Shown here in pieces: positions 25,130 to 37,213 of a DNA stretch of 64,000 nt. This DNA is from Thelephora terrestris (Eukaryota > Basidiomycota > Agaricomycetes > Thelephorales > Thelephoraceae). Below the pieces are notes generated by a model that saw only the letters and a list, made by a program, of their open reading frames with translations, had not been told where the DNA came from and did not search any database. The position numbers and the translations under genes were made by a program. Location of the stretch: the NCBI GenBank assembly GCA_015956445.1, contig WIUZ02000001.1, forward strand, positions 2,728,001-2,792,000, in the 5' to 3' direction. Position 1 is the first letter of the stretch, and every line of letters begins with the position of its first letter.

Positions 25130-26539
25130 TTAGAAAATGTATTCTCTCGGCCCCTCACCGGCCTCGCTGACCATGGAAGACACCATCATCCACCCAAACC
25201 CTGTCGTATCTGAGTGATCACTGAACCGATCGTACTCCAAGCTTCCATCCGAGTCGTGGTCCAGGTCGAGTTCCGAGTGGCTAGATGATCCGGGAATATC
25301 GATATGTTCCGCCATCCGTGGTGAATCCGCCCATACCTCGTGATGGGACAACTCCAAGACAGGGATTACCAGGGAGTTAGATGGATCGACGTCGTAGTCA
25401 GCAGAAGGATCGCCAGCGAGGGAAGCTTCCTCGTCAAACCCGAATGGAGGAGTAGAGTACCCGGAAACGGGCGTCGAGATGCCGGATAGGGAGGGTGATG
25501 GCGGTGCTGAATCAAGTAGATCATCCACGCTAAACTCTTCCATCATACACCAGCCCTTGCCCGCCTCCCCAAGAACCGCCCGCACTCGTGACTTGGTCCA
25601 CCCTTTGAATTCGATCTTCATGATCGAAGCGAGCCCACTCGGATCTCCATACACTGAACAGGAGACTCCCGGATCGACCCAGACCTCACCAGCATCCAAC
25701 CTGGAAAAGAGGCTCGATACACGGAGCGAGTGAAGTTGATGTGACGCGTGGACATCTAGTAGGATCGAAAGCGGGATGATTGAAGGAGATAAAGTGGGGG
25801 GGAGGGGTTGCCTCGACGAGGGGGTGGGAACGAGAGGAACGAGGAGATTGGTGATGACTTCTGCAGAGGGAGTTGCGAAGTAGTGGTCAAACTCGGCTTG
25901 TATTTCATGGACTGGGTGGGCCTTCTTCTCAATGGGCTTCGCCATCTCTTTTGTCTTTTTCGCCTCGGGGGTCTCTTGACGCTTCGTCATCTTGGCTGGT
26001 TGCTTTCCCTTCGTCTCCAATTCCCAGTCCGCTTCGGTGAATGCACGGAGGGAAATTGGGGCATTATCGACGAGGTTTTGGAAGAGGGGGCGGGAGGAAT
26101 GGAAGTTTCGAGCGGTTCCCAATCCAACCTGAGAGATTGGACGAGGGGTGATACTCGGCGCTTTTGGGAGATGATAAGCCCCGAATGGACGCCCGGCCGA
26201 CTGCCTCGCTTGCATCGAGAACGATTGCTGAATGGGAGGAGCGTTGGATTGTGCAAGATGTGCGACATTGCGGAATGAGCCTGGAGTTGTCGTTACTCCA
26301 ACCCGAGCAGGTGCTGTGAGTAAGGCAAAGTATCGGCCAACAGTGGTCTTTGTTTGGGAAAGAAACCGTTGCGCGGATGAAGTTGGTGCGTGATGAGCTG
26401 CATGTGACAAAGATGAAGACCTGAGGGCTGAAGACGTGTGAATGGACCTCGAGGTTCCGATCTTGGTACCAGGCAGCGCGTTCAGTTGGGGAACATGGCC
26501 TCGAATGGCCCGCGCCCCGTATGATGCTGCTTGCATCAC
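25130..26539 (-). CDS. Unknown protein with mitochondrial-type N-terminus
   Basis: Uninterrupted frame of 469 aa. The first about 160 residues are rich in Arg, Ser, Ala and Thr and nearly free of acidic residues. They contain an RSIHTSSALRSSS run and an RNFHSSRPLFQN run, the latter a typical mitochondrial presequence cleavage context. A charged helical stretch follows (KMTKRQETPEAKKTKEMAKP), then a folded-looking core (SIIPLSILLDVHASHQLHSL; CSVYGDPSGLASIMKIEFKG) with the WTKSRVRAVLGEAGKGWCMM motif, and finally an acidic Ser/Asp-rich tail. No family is recognised. A matrix location is inference. The start may be an internal Met or an upstream exon; 26539 is simply the first ATG of the open frame. 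Confidence 0.6.
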   Translation of the reverse strand: MMQAASYGARAIRGHVPQLNALPGTKIGTSRSIHTSSALRSSSLSHAAHHAPTSSAQRFLSQTKTTVGRYFALLTAPARVGVTTTPGSFRNVAHLAQSNAPPIQQSFSMQARQSAGRPFGAYHLPKAPSITPRPISQVGLGTARNFHSSRPLFQNLVDNAPISLRAFTEADWELETKGKQPAKMTKRQETPEAKKTKEMAKPIEKKAHPVHEIQAEFDHYFATPSAEVITNLLVPLVPTPSSRQPLPPTLSPSIIPLSILLDVHASHQLHSLRVSSLFSRLDAGEVWVDPGVSCSVYGDPSGLASIMKIEFKGWTKSRVRAVLGEAGKGWCMMEEFSVDDLLDSAPPSPSLSGISTPVSGYSTPPFGFDEEASLAGDPSADYDVDPSNSLVIPVLELSHHEVWADSPRMAEHIDIPGSSSHSELDLDHDSDGSLEYDRFSDHSDTTGFGWMMVSSMVSEAGEGPREYIF

Positions 26540-29227
26540 CGTTCGAGATCAGCGGTAGGCGCTGTTGACGAAGGGTAGGAGATAAACGGGGTACGATATT
26601 CTCGTGGTGGTGGCACGAGATAAAGGAGGTGAATGAGGCCGCCTGCCTTTTGATCTGCTCCGCCGGGGTGACTGCGCATGCCGATGACCCACGACAGCAA
26701 TCGGCCGGCAACTCCCCAGTGGCTGTGCCGCCGCGGCCATGTGTTGTCATCGTCAAGCCGCGGACTTGAATCATGGATGTCCCAAACCTGAACTTCACAA
26801 GAAACCTTACCCTCTCACCTGTGCGCTAATGAAGAACAGGTGTGCCCCACGTTCACCACCTTGTTCATAACGCGCCATGGCGATTGCCTGAAGATCTCCG
26901 GCACGGGGTGGCCCCTCAAACCGCAAGTTGCGCCCAGGTCGGGGAGTGTCCTACATAGTTTCGTGGAATATCTTCCCTCTCAATGCGCCTTTCGCGTCCT
27001 TGCTCTCAGATTAGGTGTGCCAATCCCGACTATACAGCTCTGCGTCTAGCTTGTTGTCTGTCGTTCGTGAGTTGTGCATCTACAAGCTACATCCGAGTAT
27101 GTTCCCATGCAATAATGGATCTTGCTCTCCAAAGCCCTTTGACTAGTCTCCGTGTCTGTGTTCTCCCGAGGGCGGAAGAATGTACTCCATCGATCCATTC
27201 AATTCACGCATTGGGCACTATACTCTTTACGCTTGGCCTGAGATATCGTCCCAAAATTTCTCCACTCCGTAATGCATCGTGCGCAAAATTCCAGAGGTAG
27301 TCCCATATGTTTCGCGAGACTTCTTTAGATCTCAATGATCTGCAGATCGCCGTCGGTGATGGTCTTATTTGGAATCGATCTTCCTTGGCTTCTTCCTCTT
27401 GGCTTCACCTTGTCTCGTAAGCTTGCCAGCTTCATTTCTGGTTATTCTGTTACATCCTTCGGCGCGGTTACGTTGCTGAAGTTTCTCAGCGACTCAGCGA
27501 CGCATTTTACAATTCTGCATGACGCACTCCTGGCTAGCTGGTGCTTTCCCTGTTGTCCGAGGTCGGTCCTTAGGGTCTCGATCGCAGGTTTTGAGCTGTC
27601 AGCATTGGGCGGCCGAGTTTCGCCCATATGGAGAATTGCAACTGGCTCTCTCCTCCGTTCTGCAATGCATGCACGTGTGTTTTGGATAATATGCGGTCCG
27701 TACCATACTCCACTTCCAGCCCTTGCAGAGGTTTCTACTCTGGGTCATCAGCGCGTTTGTTTTGCGGCATTCCATGCGGAAAGGCCACAGGAGCCGACCG
27801 TGGTCGGCCGCTTGAGTTTTGGATCATCTGCGCTGGCTTCGCCGTGCAAATTCTCTATGTTTCTCGGTGATCTCGTGGGGGCAAGATCGGCAGCGTTAGT
27901 GTGCGGGAATAGACGTGTGTGAATTTTGCCTTATGGGCTCACGCTAACCAGTTTTGGTTCCGCCGTAAGGCCTCGCGCAGTTTGTGGGGTGCTGGCCGCC
28001 GTCCACCTTCGACCATGGAACCTGTGGTTCAATGTGTGGTACCCCTTTCCTTTGCGGAGGATGACAGACACCATCCCAGTTCCTACAATGATTCATTTGT
28101 GGAGTGGTGTATATCTCGCCTACGAGAACTTCTCCTGCGACACCCTTCCATTCCGAAATATTCACTGACGACTTGATCCATAAGACAACCAAGATCCTCG
28201 CGTCCTGCGCGATTAACTTTTTTTTCTCTTGGAATTCGGCCAGTTCTGCCCTGTACAGTCAGCCCACCAGTTCGACTCGGTTTGCCAGCCTTCTTTGACG
28301 GCAATACATGTCAGGACATGTCGCGGTTAGACGGGTGGAGAAACCGATCAAATTGTCTCGCTTCTTCAGGATCTACACGCCATTACGACCGTGGGGCACA
28401 AGCCGTTTGCTATGTCCGCGGATCGGTATTCAAAGTGGAAGGATGCTGAGTGGGAAAGAATATATAACTTGGTCATCTCAATTGAATGATATCGCGGGTG
28501 AAAGTCGGCCACCCACAAGTGCCCCACAGGGTCTAAATTTGGCAAATAATCTCCTCTCTAGAAGGTACCGGCAGGACCCTGAAGATCCTTGGCATCATCT
28601 TGGCATCGTATTATGCGGATTCAGGAACGGAGGGCGCACAGATTTTGATCGAGCTTCCCTAGCGAGGTTGCAGGAAAGTTTGCCGAGCCCCACCACGCAT
28701 CTGCGACTTTGACCCCCACTCACCGCTCAAAATTCATCAATCCATACTGGAAACAAGACCCTGCATGGAAGAGGGAAGCCGCTTATTCAGCGAACATGTT
28801 GGCGGTAACCACACCCAGTGTTACCTTTGCCTCTAAATATTTCGGATGGAAAGAAAGTGGCCAACAGAACTGCCATCAGAAAGCCGGTCAGCGGAAGTCA
28901 AACGCCGGGATCGAATAACTCGACCTTGCCGCTGGCTTTCGACCACCAATAAACCGTAATTTGTTCCCAGGCACCATGCGGAGGCGCAAGAACTCTTCCA
29001 GTTACGACAGGTCAGGTAATGCTGAGCGGTCCCGCCAATGCCAGGCGATCAATCGATCAAACGCGATCCTTCTGCTTCCGTGTGGCGACATGGATGCTTT
29101 CTGTCGGACTGCACGATTGGTTTACACCCAACAACCGTGCGAATTCCTGGGGGATACTTAGAGGCCGGGGTGTGGCCTACCACATCCCAGGCAATTCCCG
29201 TCTTTCTTACACACTGTCCCTTCCATC
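26540..29227. other. 2.7-kb gene-poor region
   Basis: No recognisable coding gene is present. The longest frame is 27335..27922 (plus, 195 codons), with shorter overlapping frames around 27919-28304 and 28308-29161. Their translations show no domain, and I cannot build a spliced protein. The right end contains the promoter of the hydrolase gene. Confidence 0.5.
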
Positions 29228-30233
29228 ATGAAGTTTGTTTCACTTCTCACCACTCTTTCTCTCATTGCCTCCGTCTTCGCGGTCAACGTTACCTCTCGGG
29301 ATGGCACCCAGATTTGGGCAGAGGCCACTGGTGACCCCACCAAGCCTGCCGTCGTCTTCATCCCTGGTTTCTCTTGTACCTCGCTTGCTTTCAACAAGCA
29401 GTGGTATGATACAAAAATGTTACAGAGCCTCTACATGGTACGCCGATTCTCGAACAGTTGCACTCAATGTTGCCACATTCTCACGCCGCTGTTCAACAGA
29501 TTCGGTATGATGTTCGTGGTCAAGGACTTAGCGGTCAACCGCTCAGCAATAGCTCCTACCTATCCCAAGGCTTTGCCGATGACTTTGTAGCCGTCATCAA
29601 TTATTTCGGTGTGGGGAAGAAGAAGCCAATCTTGGCTGGCTGGTACGCGAGATCCCTGACTTCACATTGAATACCCCGATTGACATATATCGTAGGTCCA
29701 TGGGTGGCGTCACTGCCGCTGACATTGCGACATACTATGGTACCGGTATAATCAGCGGTGTTGTCCTCATGGGCTCCTTCCCCTACCGAAACATGCTGAC
29801 CGACGTTGCCACACCATGGATTTTGAACTTCATTCCGGCCTTACTCGACCCTTCGCTCGCCAATTTCGGTCCCACTGCTAAGACGTTTGCCGAGTCTTGC
29901 GTTGCTTATGGGGATCAGCTCGACCAGAATGTCAAGTACGCTTGGATGGGTGCCGTTGCTGGGCAGAACCCCAATATCCGTACTTGGTCTATCCCTCACA
30001 CCCAAGACGAGACTGCCTTGTTGAAGGTCAAGGCGACCCTCCCCTACCTTGTTCTCCATGGCACCATGGATCATCACATCGACGGCCAAAAGCTCCAGGC
30101 CTTCTTGACTGGCAACTTCGGCAACTTTGACTTCCACATCTGGGACAATGTTGGCCATGCTTCCTTCTTCGATGCCCCGGACAAGGCCAACCCTCTGATT
30201 ATCAAGTTCGCCTATCAGTACTGGAACCATTGA
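29228..30233 (+). CDS. Secreted alpha/beta hydrolase
   Basis: Three exons: 29228..29437, 29500..29642 and 29696..30233, giving 296 aa. A signal peptide is clear (MKFVSLLTTLSLIASVFA, then VNVTSRDG). The fold shows FIPGFSCTSLAFNKQW as oxyanion-hole loop and IRYDVRGQGLSGQP. The nucleophile elbow is GWSMGG (Ser119), with a probable acid in the LVLHGTMDHHID segment and His272 in NVGHASFF. The layout is that of epoxide-hydrolase/esterase-like proteins and the substrate is unknown. The intron between exons 2 and 3 falls inside the Trp codon of GWSMG, directly next to the catalytic serine. The protein is probably extracellular or vacuolar. The catalytic triad looks complete. Confidence 0.88.
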
Positions 30234-30827
30234 GGTAAGCAATTCGCGTCGCTCTGCTTTTTGAGACACCCCATCTCACATCAGTTCACATTTTTGGCCA
30301 TCCACAGCGAGTCGCCCGATGGTCTGACCCTCCCTCTCGCTACCGCCGGTGTCGCTGCCGTCGCACACAGCTTGAACGACAATCATAATACCATAGTAGA
30401 TGATTTATACATTCATTGTACGACCCCCTCGACGCATATGTATTGATGCGCTTTCTCGAGGGTCTTTTCGCTCCATTATCTTGAGAAAGACGTGCTTTGA
30501 TCTCCCTTCGTTTCGTACATTATTTCTTTTTGAAGTAGACGACTACATGGAATGGTGAACTGTGTTAGGCTTGAACTTGATCAATGTTGTGAGCGCCGCA
30601 TATGAGCGACGTGCAGCATGCAGTGTAATATTCTGATATTGGGGTGCACGGATAACGCAACGTCTCATTCAAGACTGTATCCGCATGCTCAAGACACAAA
30701 AAGGGAGCAAAGCGACCCTCCCGCTTGCTCCTCAAGTGAAGTCAGCACGTGACGTGCACTGCCTGACCGCCAACTTTGCAGAACTGATTCAAACCGACCA
30801 TCAGCAGCTTAGACGCTACACCTGGAG
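30234..30827. other. Intergenic with CAP promoter
   Basis: No coding gene is seen. The right part is the promoter of the CAP gene. An E-box extended to CACGTGAC lies at 30746-30753, 75 bases before the CAP start codon. Confidence 0.55.
30746..30753 (+). promoter_or_regulatory. CACGTGAC E-box upstream of CAP
   Basis: The octamer CACGTGAC matches the preferred site of bHLH proteins such as yeast Cbf1. It overlaps a short self-complementary region (GCACGTGACGTGC). The position suits a promoter element; use in this organism is inference. Confidence 0.35.
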
Positions 30828-32726
30828 ATGAGTGGGCAGGGGAACAGTTTGTACACATTGTCTACTATCATCAAGAGGTACGTCATCTTTTTGAGGCCAT
30901 CACCTCCGAGTTCAAGGACCATAGCGACGATCCATTACAGATTGGAAGCTGTAGCATCCCGTATTGAAGATGTTGCAGATATTCAGGAACAACGAGCTGG
31001 AATCAGTAACCCGAACGCAGGATCGTCTCAAACCACTCCTGTACCGGCTCCTCCTCCCCCTCCCCCTCCTCCCCCGCCGCCTGCGGTGATTGAAGACCCT
31101 AAAGCGGCAATAGCTTACGACGAGGCCATTCTCGAAGGAAAGCTCAAGCCCTTCATCGAACTCACCAACTCATTTGGTAGCGATGCTTTGAAGGAACAGG
31201 TATCACAGCACACCACAATTCGTTATTCACGACGCGCTGACGTACATTAACAGGTCTCCCTGCTCGAGCCGTTGTTCGGCGCTATTCGACAGGTCGTCCA
31301 CACGGCTGGGAGCTGCATACAACCGCCATCTGATGAATTCCTCAAGCTTCTTGGCCCAGTGCAGTCTGGGTACGAAGCGGTGAGCCTTGTCAAGGAGAAA
31401 AACAGCCGCGATAGAGAATGGTCCCTCCATTATTCCGTCATCGCAACGGGAGCATCTTGCGTTAGCTGGATCACTGTAAGCGCAAGCAAATCCGTGACTA
31501 AAGCACCATTCCTAATCACACCTTCTCTAGGATAGCAAACCGGGCCCGTTCGTCCAGGGCATCAAGGAGGAGACGGAGTTCTATGGGAATCGGCTGATCA
31601 AAGACTACAAGGAAAAGTGCGCCCGGAAATATCACACCTCTCCGACCGCTCATAAACACCCATAGGGATGCGAAACACCTCGAGTGGACTCGCGCATTCA
31701 CCGGTTTATTGCAAGGATTGAAAGAGTACATCGCGGAATACCACACTACCGGATTGAGTTGGAATCCAAAGGTATTCGACCCTTTTCACTCATAACGGCT
31801 ACCTTGACATAGTCCTCCTCAAGGGCATATCCCTTAGTGAGTACAAGGCCATACCAGCCACTGACGGTGCTCCACCGCCGCCACCCCCACCCCCACCTGC
31901 TCCTGGGCCGGCTCCTGTGCAAGCTTCAGGTTCGGGGGGCGTTGCCGCAGTGTTTGCAGAGCTCAATCGTGGTGCCGATGTTACAAAGGGACTACGCAAG
32001 GTGGAGAAGAGTGAAATGACGCACAAAAACCCTGCTTTGCGAGAGACCTCTACGGTTCCAAGCAACACTTCGCCTCCGCTGAGCAAGAAACCAACCAAAC
32101 CGGCAAAACCCCAGTCCCTCTCGACCAAGAAACCTGCCAAATTTGCTCTCGAGGGGAACAAGTGGGTCATCGTACGTACCATTCTCTCCGTGACAACCAG
32201 GATCAAACCTGACGGCAGCCTTTTAGGAGTACCAAGAGAATGAGCCCGGCCTCATGGTAGAAAATGCGGAGATCAGCCAGGTCATCACCTTGTATGGCTG
32301 CAAGAATACCACTGTTGTGATCAAGGGCAAGGTAAACGGAGTGACTATAGGTTCGTGGTCTCTTCCCAACCATCTTCCTGACCAGCGGCTGATAAAAATA
32401 CCCCAGTGAATTGCATCAAGACTTCTGTGCTTGTTGACTCTGTTATTTCTTCCGTCTCTGTTACGGCTTCACCATCCTTCGTGATTCAGATCACAGGGTC
32501 GGCCCCGACTATCCAGCTCGATTCCACAGACTCGGGTCAAATCTATCTGTCAAAGAATTGTCTCGGAGTGGAAATAATCACGGCAAAGTGCAGTGCGATA
32601 AATGTCAGCTTACCGGTTGAAGGGGAGGAGGAGGGCGTTTTCGAAGAGAAACCCATTCCAGAAATGCTCAGAACCACGGTTCATAACGGTGCACTGGTCA
32701 CCGGGGTCGTTGAACATACGGGTTGA
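30828..32726 (+). CDS. CAP1: Adenylyl cyclase-associated protein CAP/Srv2
   Basis: Eight exons: 30828..30877, 30941..31199, 31254..31475, 31531..31616, 31666..31771, 31824..32171, 32227..32350 and 32407..32726, giving 504 aa. The N-terminal oligomerisation helix is TLSTIIKRLEAVASRIEDVA. A polyproline run and the helical folded domain follow (LEPLFGAIRQVVHTAGSCI; ITDSKPGPFVQGIKEETEFY; LKEYIAEYHTTGLSWNPKG). A second polyproline run, a WH2-like region (LRKVEKSEMTHKNPALRE) and the C-terminal CARP beta-helix (NKWVIEYQENEPGLMVENAE; ending VTGVVEHTG) complete it. CAP recycles cofilin-bound ADP-actin and links Ras to adenylyl cyclase in fungi. All intron phases agree and the length is as expected for the family. 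Confidence 0.95.
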
Positions 32727-33493
32727 TAGCCTCTTCTACATTCCGTCCCTACACTTACAACTTTGTCCTGGATATCCCCTTTAGTGGCGTAATGCACACA
32801 CCTTTGACAATTACATCTCACTCAGATCTTCGTGCGAACATCAACAGTGTCCTTATGCACGGAATTGGGGTGGTCGCTTCTCCTTGAAGAGGTTGCGGGG
32901 TCAAATGCAGAACCTGGGACGTCCAGAAGGGTCATCTAATGGGATCTGATGGAAGTGCGCCGCATGACTACACCCACGTCCCGATACCGGGAAGGATATA
33001 TGTTCTCGTAATCGTTGGGACTGGTTAAGTGACCGATGATGGGACCCATGCGAGTCTCATTTCTTCTGCATGGGACTTTGGAGGACCAGTTATGTGCAGG
33101 ATGACCGGAGCTCATCCGTTCTTCCACCGTCCCGGATGCTCATTACCCTGTTATGGGTTATGTAAAGGTACTTGCTGCCGAAGCACAAGGAGGCGAAGAA
33201 GATTGATGTTCGCACGGTTGAGGCTGGCCGGGATGCTCAGGAGATGATAAAGGGTATGCCTATGCCAATACATGATTACTTACAAATGGAACAAAGTGGT
33301 GAACAGGGGATGAACATGGGAAATGTGCATGGTATTTTTGCTTTGGTGCCACGAGACGGAAATGCCCCAGTTGGCGGCGCGCACCTCATAAATCAAGAAT
33401 GGGAAGAAGAAAGCATCAAGATCCCGATATAACTGCGGTGCATGAAAGAAGAAAGGAACTGTAGAAGCGGAGGACCCCAGTGCGCGTTCAATC
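32727..33493. other. Convergent intergenic region
   Basis: This lies between the 3' ends of CAP (plus) and the PhoD-like gene (minus). Frames at 33029..33247 and 33172..33432 (plus) show no family features and partly run antisense to the downstream gene's 3' flank. No other gene is seen. Confidence 0.5.
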
Positions 33494-36400
33494 TTAACCG
33501 CTCCAGCGGGGTGCAGGTGCCTTGACGAGATAGCTGCGGATGAGAAGTGTATTAGATGGTTAGGCAAGGACGAAAGGGAAGCATACGCACCCGACAGTCT
33601 CGCCAACGCCCTTTTCTCTTTCAACTCTGATATCGAACGATAGTTCTCCAGACTTTTGATCCCACCGGATGCTGCACCAGTTCCGCCTTCCCATGATGAA
33701 TTTGCCCTTGGAGGGCGTTCCATCTGTGTCTTGGGTAAAGATAGGAAGCTACATAAGTGAAGTGGTCAATGGTTCTGCGTCTCAGTAACTGCATGACCAC
33801 CTACCATCTCTTCGTCCGTGAGTTGACCGTGCATACTCTTATGGGTTTTCGGCGCAAGGGTATTCACCATGACCAAAACTCCATTTGGCGGACTACATCA
33901 TGTAAGCCGATAGTGTGTATAACCCGCTGTGAATACTTACGGTGTATTTACGATTGCACCTGATTGATGTAAAATCAGTCTCTTCGATGCGCCAAGAGCA
34001 TAATGACATCACTGACTAGTTGTGACATTGAGCATATACCGGTGATCTTGTTCTGGGGGAACCGGGCGACCCTTCTTAGCGGGGACAAGTGTCTTGAACA
34101 ACCCGACAGCCGCACAGTGAACGTCCCCAGTAACGAATGTCACCCGGATACGCTGGTCCTGGGCTAAGATTTGGAGCTTACTGACGAAAAGGTTTCTTTC
34201 CCTCTGCGTGGACTTGGGTTAGAAAAGTTCAATCGAAGGAACCAAAAGTCCGAGAGTCACCTTGTGGCCGCTGGCAGTCCAGTGATCATTCTTAGGAACG
34301 CAGTGAGACATCTCTTCCAAGCAGTCAAACTAGCGTGGCTTACCAGGTCATCCAATAGTTCCGCCTCGGCGTTGAACTTGTTGACAAACCCGGAAAGGCC
34401 AAACGACCCCTTTCTGCCAAAATGGACGAGAGGATTGAACTTTGAATCGAGCGCGTTCTCAAGGAAAACCATCCGAGGATATGCGATGGGGACACCTATT
34501 CAGATTATTTACATATCGTCACAACTCGGATGTTCAAGATTAACGTACCCAATTGCACCACCAAGTGTTCGACCGTCCGCGGCAGCTGCCTTAATCGTTC
34601 AAACGTCTTTTGATACTGGATCTCACTACATATTCGGTCCTTCCTGCGCTCCGCCCTGGGGTTGACGTCAATAACCCCTGAGTCAGTTGACTACGTGAAC
34701 AAACCCACCTGCAATCCAACATTAGGATATAATGTTGTGGCCCCAGACTGCTTAGTACGGTATGTGAAGGGGACGGGATCCAAGGGCCAGGTCCTCCTAT
34801 GATGGTGCAAGCGAACGGGTGCCGCCCCGGTGAATCATCACTACCGTCGAGCTCGACTACGAAGAGTATATTAACTCGAATCGAGCTTCCAGGGAAAGGC
34901 TGGCGTTCCATACCATTGATGAAACACTGGAATAACAAGTAGAAAAAATATCCTCTTGCACCGATCCTAAAAGGATGTTATAAGGAGAGCATATGCAAAA
35001 AGCTATTTTGCCCACGTTCGGAATATAGGAGAGAGTTGCAAATCGTCGGGGTCTTGCCTAAAATGTCAGAGGTGCCCCCCCGAAACAGAGTGAATGACGA
35101 CGTACAACTTCCAAAGCCGTCAATCTCGATGGAGACGAGGGTTAATACGACCAAACAACGAGCATCCATAGTGAAACATACCAGGTCTGTCAGAAGTTTA
35201 GTCGGGATAAACAGAAACAAAGTCGTTGTTTCTCACCGTGATCGTCTGCGCAAGAGTTCAGAAGGGATAATTATACGACATTGAAAGGGCTACACTCACC
35301 ACACATATTTAACATTGGACTGCAACAGTGAAGGTCAATCTCTAGACTTTGAGTAGAATATAACAGGCCTACATCCTGCAGTTGGCTTTCGCGAACACGC
35401 CACTCCTAAACACCTGACAGTAATGGTTAAAGTAGAACCTGTCCATCGCGAATAGGATTTCATCTGTCAATTTATAGCTCTTCTTCACGTCCTGCTTTGC
35501 GGTGTGCAGCCATTCCTGCAACTCTGGTTCACGAATGACGCCGTCGCAGTACAGCTGATCGCCTCCACCCATGAGCATATGGAAAGGCTCTTCGCAGTGC
35601 TTCTCCATCAAGTCCGTCCAAACGGGATCGTAACCAGAATGGAAGCCGGATCCACGGAAATCGTCGGGGTTGACTCCCGCAGAAAATCCGTTGCACTGTA
35701 CGCCACAATGGGGCGATTGGATGGAGATACGGGACTCTCGTGAGTTTCTTAAATATACGCGTGAAGAGGGTGGTTGTGCTCACAGAATACGCCGCCCATC
35801 GCATATTTTGGTCCATAGCCGGAACCCAAAACTCAGTAGGCGGGCCGTTGTTGACGTTGTACATTATTTTCATTTCATACGGGCCCAGAGGGATCTGGAT
35901 CATGAACCTCCAAAAGGTGTATGACCTGTCGGATGATGCACAGTCAATGGCAGCCTTGTTACATATAAAAAACACATTACTCACCCACCGTTGCCACAAT
36001 AGACCCAGATTTCGTGTCCGGTCACGGCCACGGCCTGTGTACTGGGACTGGCTTCTGAGAAATTTCCAAACGTCTCTTGGATGGGTGAACTGGGGGTGGT
36101 GCTGCTGGCGCTCATGGTGTGTTGTAGGTTGTGATAACTGCTGGAGGGGGTGCGCTTCGGGATCGACGTTCGAGATGGCGCTCGGTGAATGTGTGTAGAC
36201 CGGCGGAATTTGGGCGCTGGGAGAGAATGGTCATAGTAGAAGCGAAGCATTGGCGGTGGGTCGTAATATGAACCAGCATCCGAAGCTTCGTGGTGATATG
36301 CAACGTCAGTAATCGCATGCTAGAAGAAAAACGCATCTTGAAACGCGCGCACTCACTGACTATCAGGGCCGCACCCTTCCAAACCCCATTTTCAATCGTG

Positions 36401-37008
36401 TCATATCTCAATAGCGGGCCGACCATCAACTGCAAATGCGGTGCGGTCTTGGCGACCCTCAATTGTCGAGACCTCTCGACGGCGGTCATCCCCGAAATCG
36501 AATGTAAGTTTGAGCTTGACGTGCCCGGTGAAACGCCCTCCAGATCCATGCTTTGAGGGGAGTAATAACTGGGCGGTTGTAGGTGATTGGGGGATCTTGG
36601 GGGCAATGGCGGGGGCTTGAAATTGTCGAAGGAATAAGGAGGCATTCCATCGTATTGAGTTGAGTGTGGAATATACGGGGCAGGAAACTTTGGTTGGAAA
36701 GGGTTTGTGGGAGGGGAATATTGAGGTGTGAATCCGCCCACAAACCCACCTGATGGATGAGGATTTGGGACATCATCCATGCTGCCGATGACAGGCTGGT
36801 AGGGTTGAAAGGCACCATCGGGTCCGCGAAAGTTACTAAAATCCTGTCACACAGGTCAGCTCTCCACAAAGCCCTGAGCACGTCGCTCTCTAGAAGGAAG
36901 TCATACTTGATCTGCCCTGTGCAAGGCGTGCCAGCCTATCCATTCGCCAGGTGGTGAACACGTGGGGGAGATTCTAGGGGGTTTATGCAGCATACCTGGG
37001 TTATCCAT
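33494..37008 (-). CDS. PhoD-like phosphatase-domain protein
   Basis: Minus-strand gene with ten or more exons, start proposed at 37008 (MDNPGGQINNFRGP after two introns), stop at 33494. The N-terminal about 190 residues are Pro/Ser-rich and disordered. A conserved beta module follows (LMVGPLLRYDTIENGVWKGA; GHEIWVYCGNGGYTFWRF). The PhoD-like metallophosphatase core then contains NGFSAGVNPDDFRGSGFH, the metal-site motif FHMLMGGGDQLYCDGVI, DGFGSYPDDLQLSPIFRTIG, RGYFFYLLFQCFIN, PSHTVLSSLGPQHYILMLDC and IAYPRMVFLENALDSKFNPL. The C-terminus reads SIRWDQKSGELSFDIRVERE and ends YLVKAPAPRWSG. Such fungal proteins are predicted phosphodiesterases or phosphatases of unknown substrate. The exon holding the DDH metal motif appears very short and I could not fix its borders. 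Confidence 0.75.
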
Positions 37009-37213
37009 CGTAAGACCTCTAGTAAGGGTCACCGCGTCAACAAGAAACGCAAAAAAGGATGGTAGCAGTGCAGGTCACCGTTTGAGATAGAAGCGACGGT
37101 TGCAAATAGCGGGTCACCGCGAACAGCTTCGCGATCGGGGTCTGACTTTCGATCACCTCGAGGTACAAATCCACCGGCAAATGGGCAAATCTCTAATCTC
37201 TGTTGGTCTACGA

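Noticed and set aside
27335-27922. A 195-codon plus-strand frame as a gene
   Set aside because: Irregular composition with many Cys, His and Trp and no domain; no intron-supported extension. Kept only as an observation.
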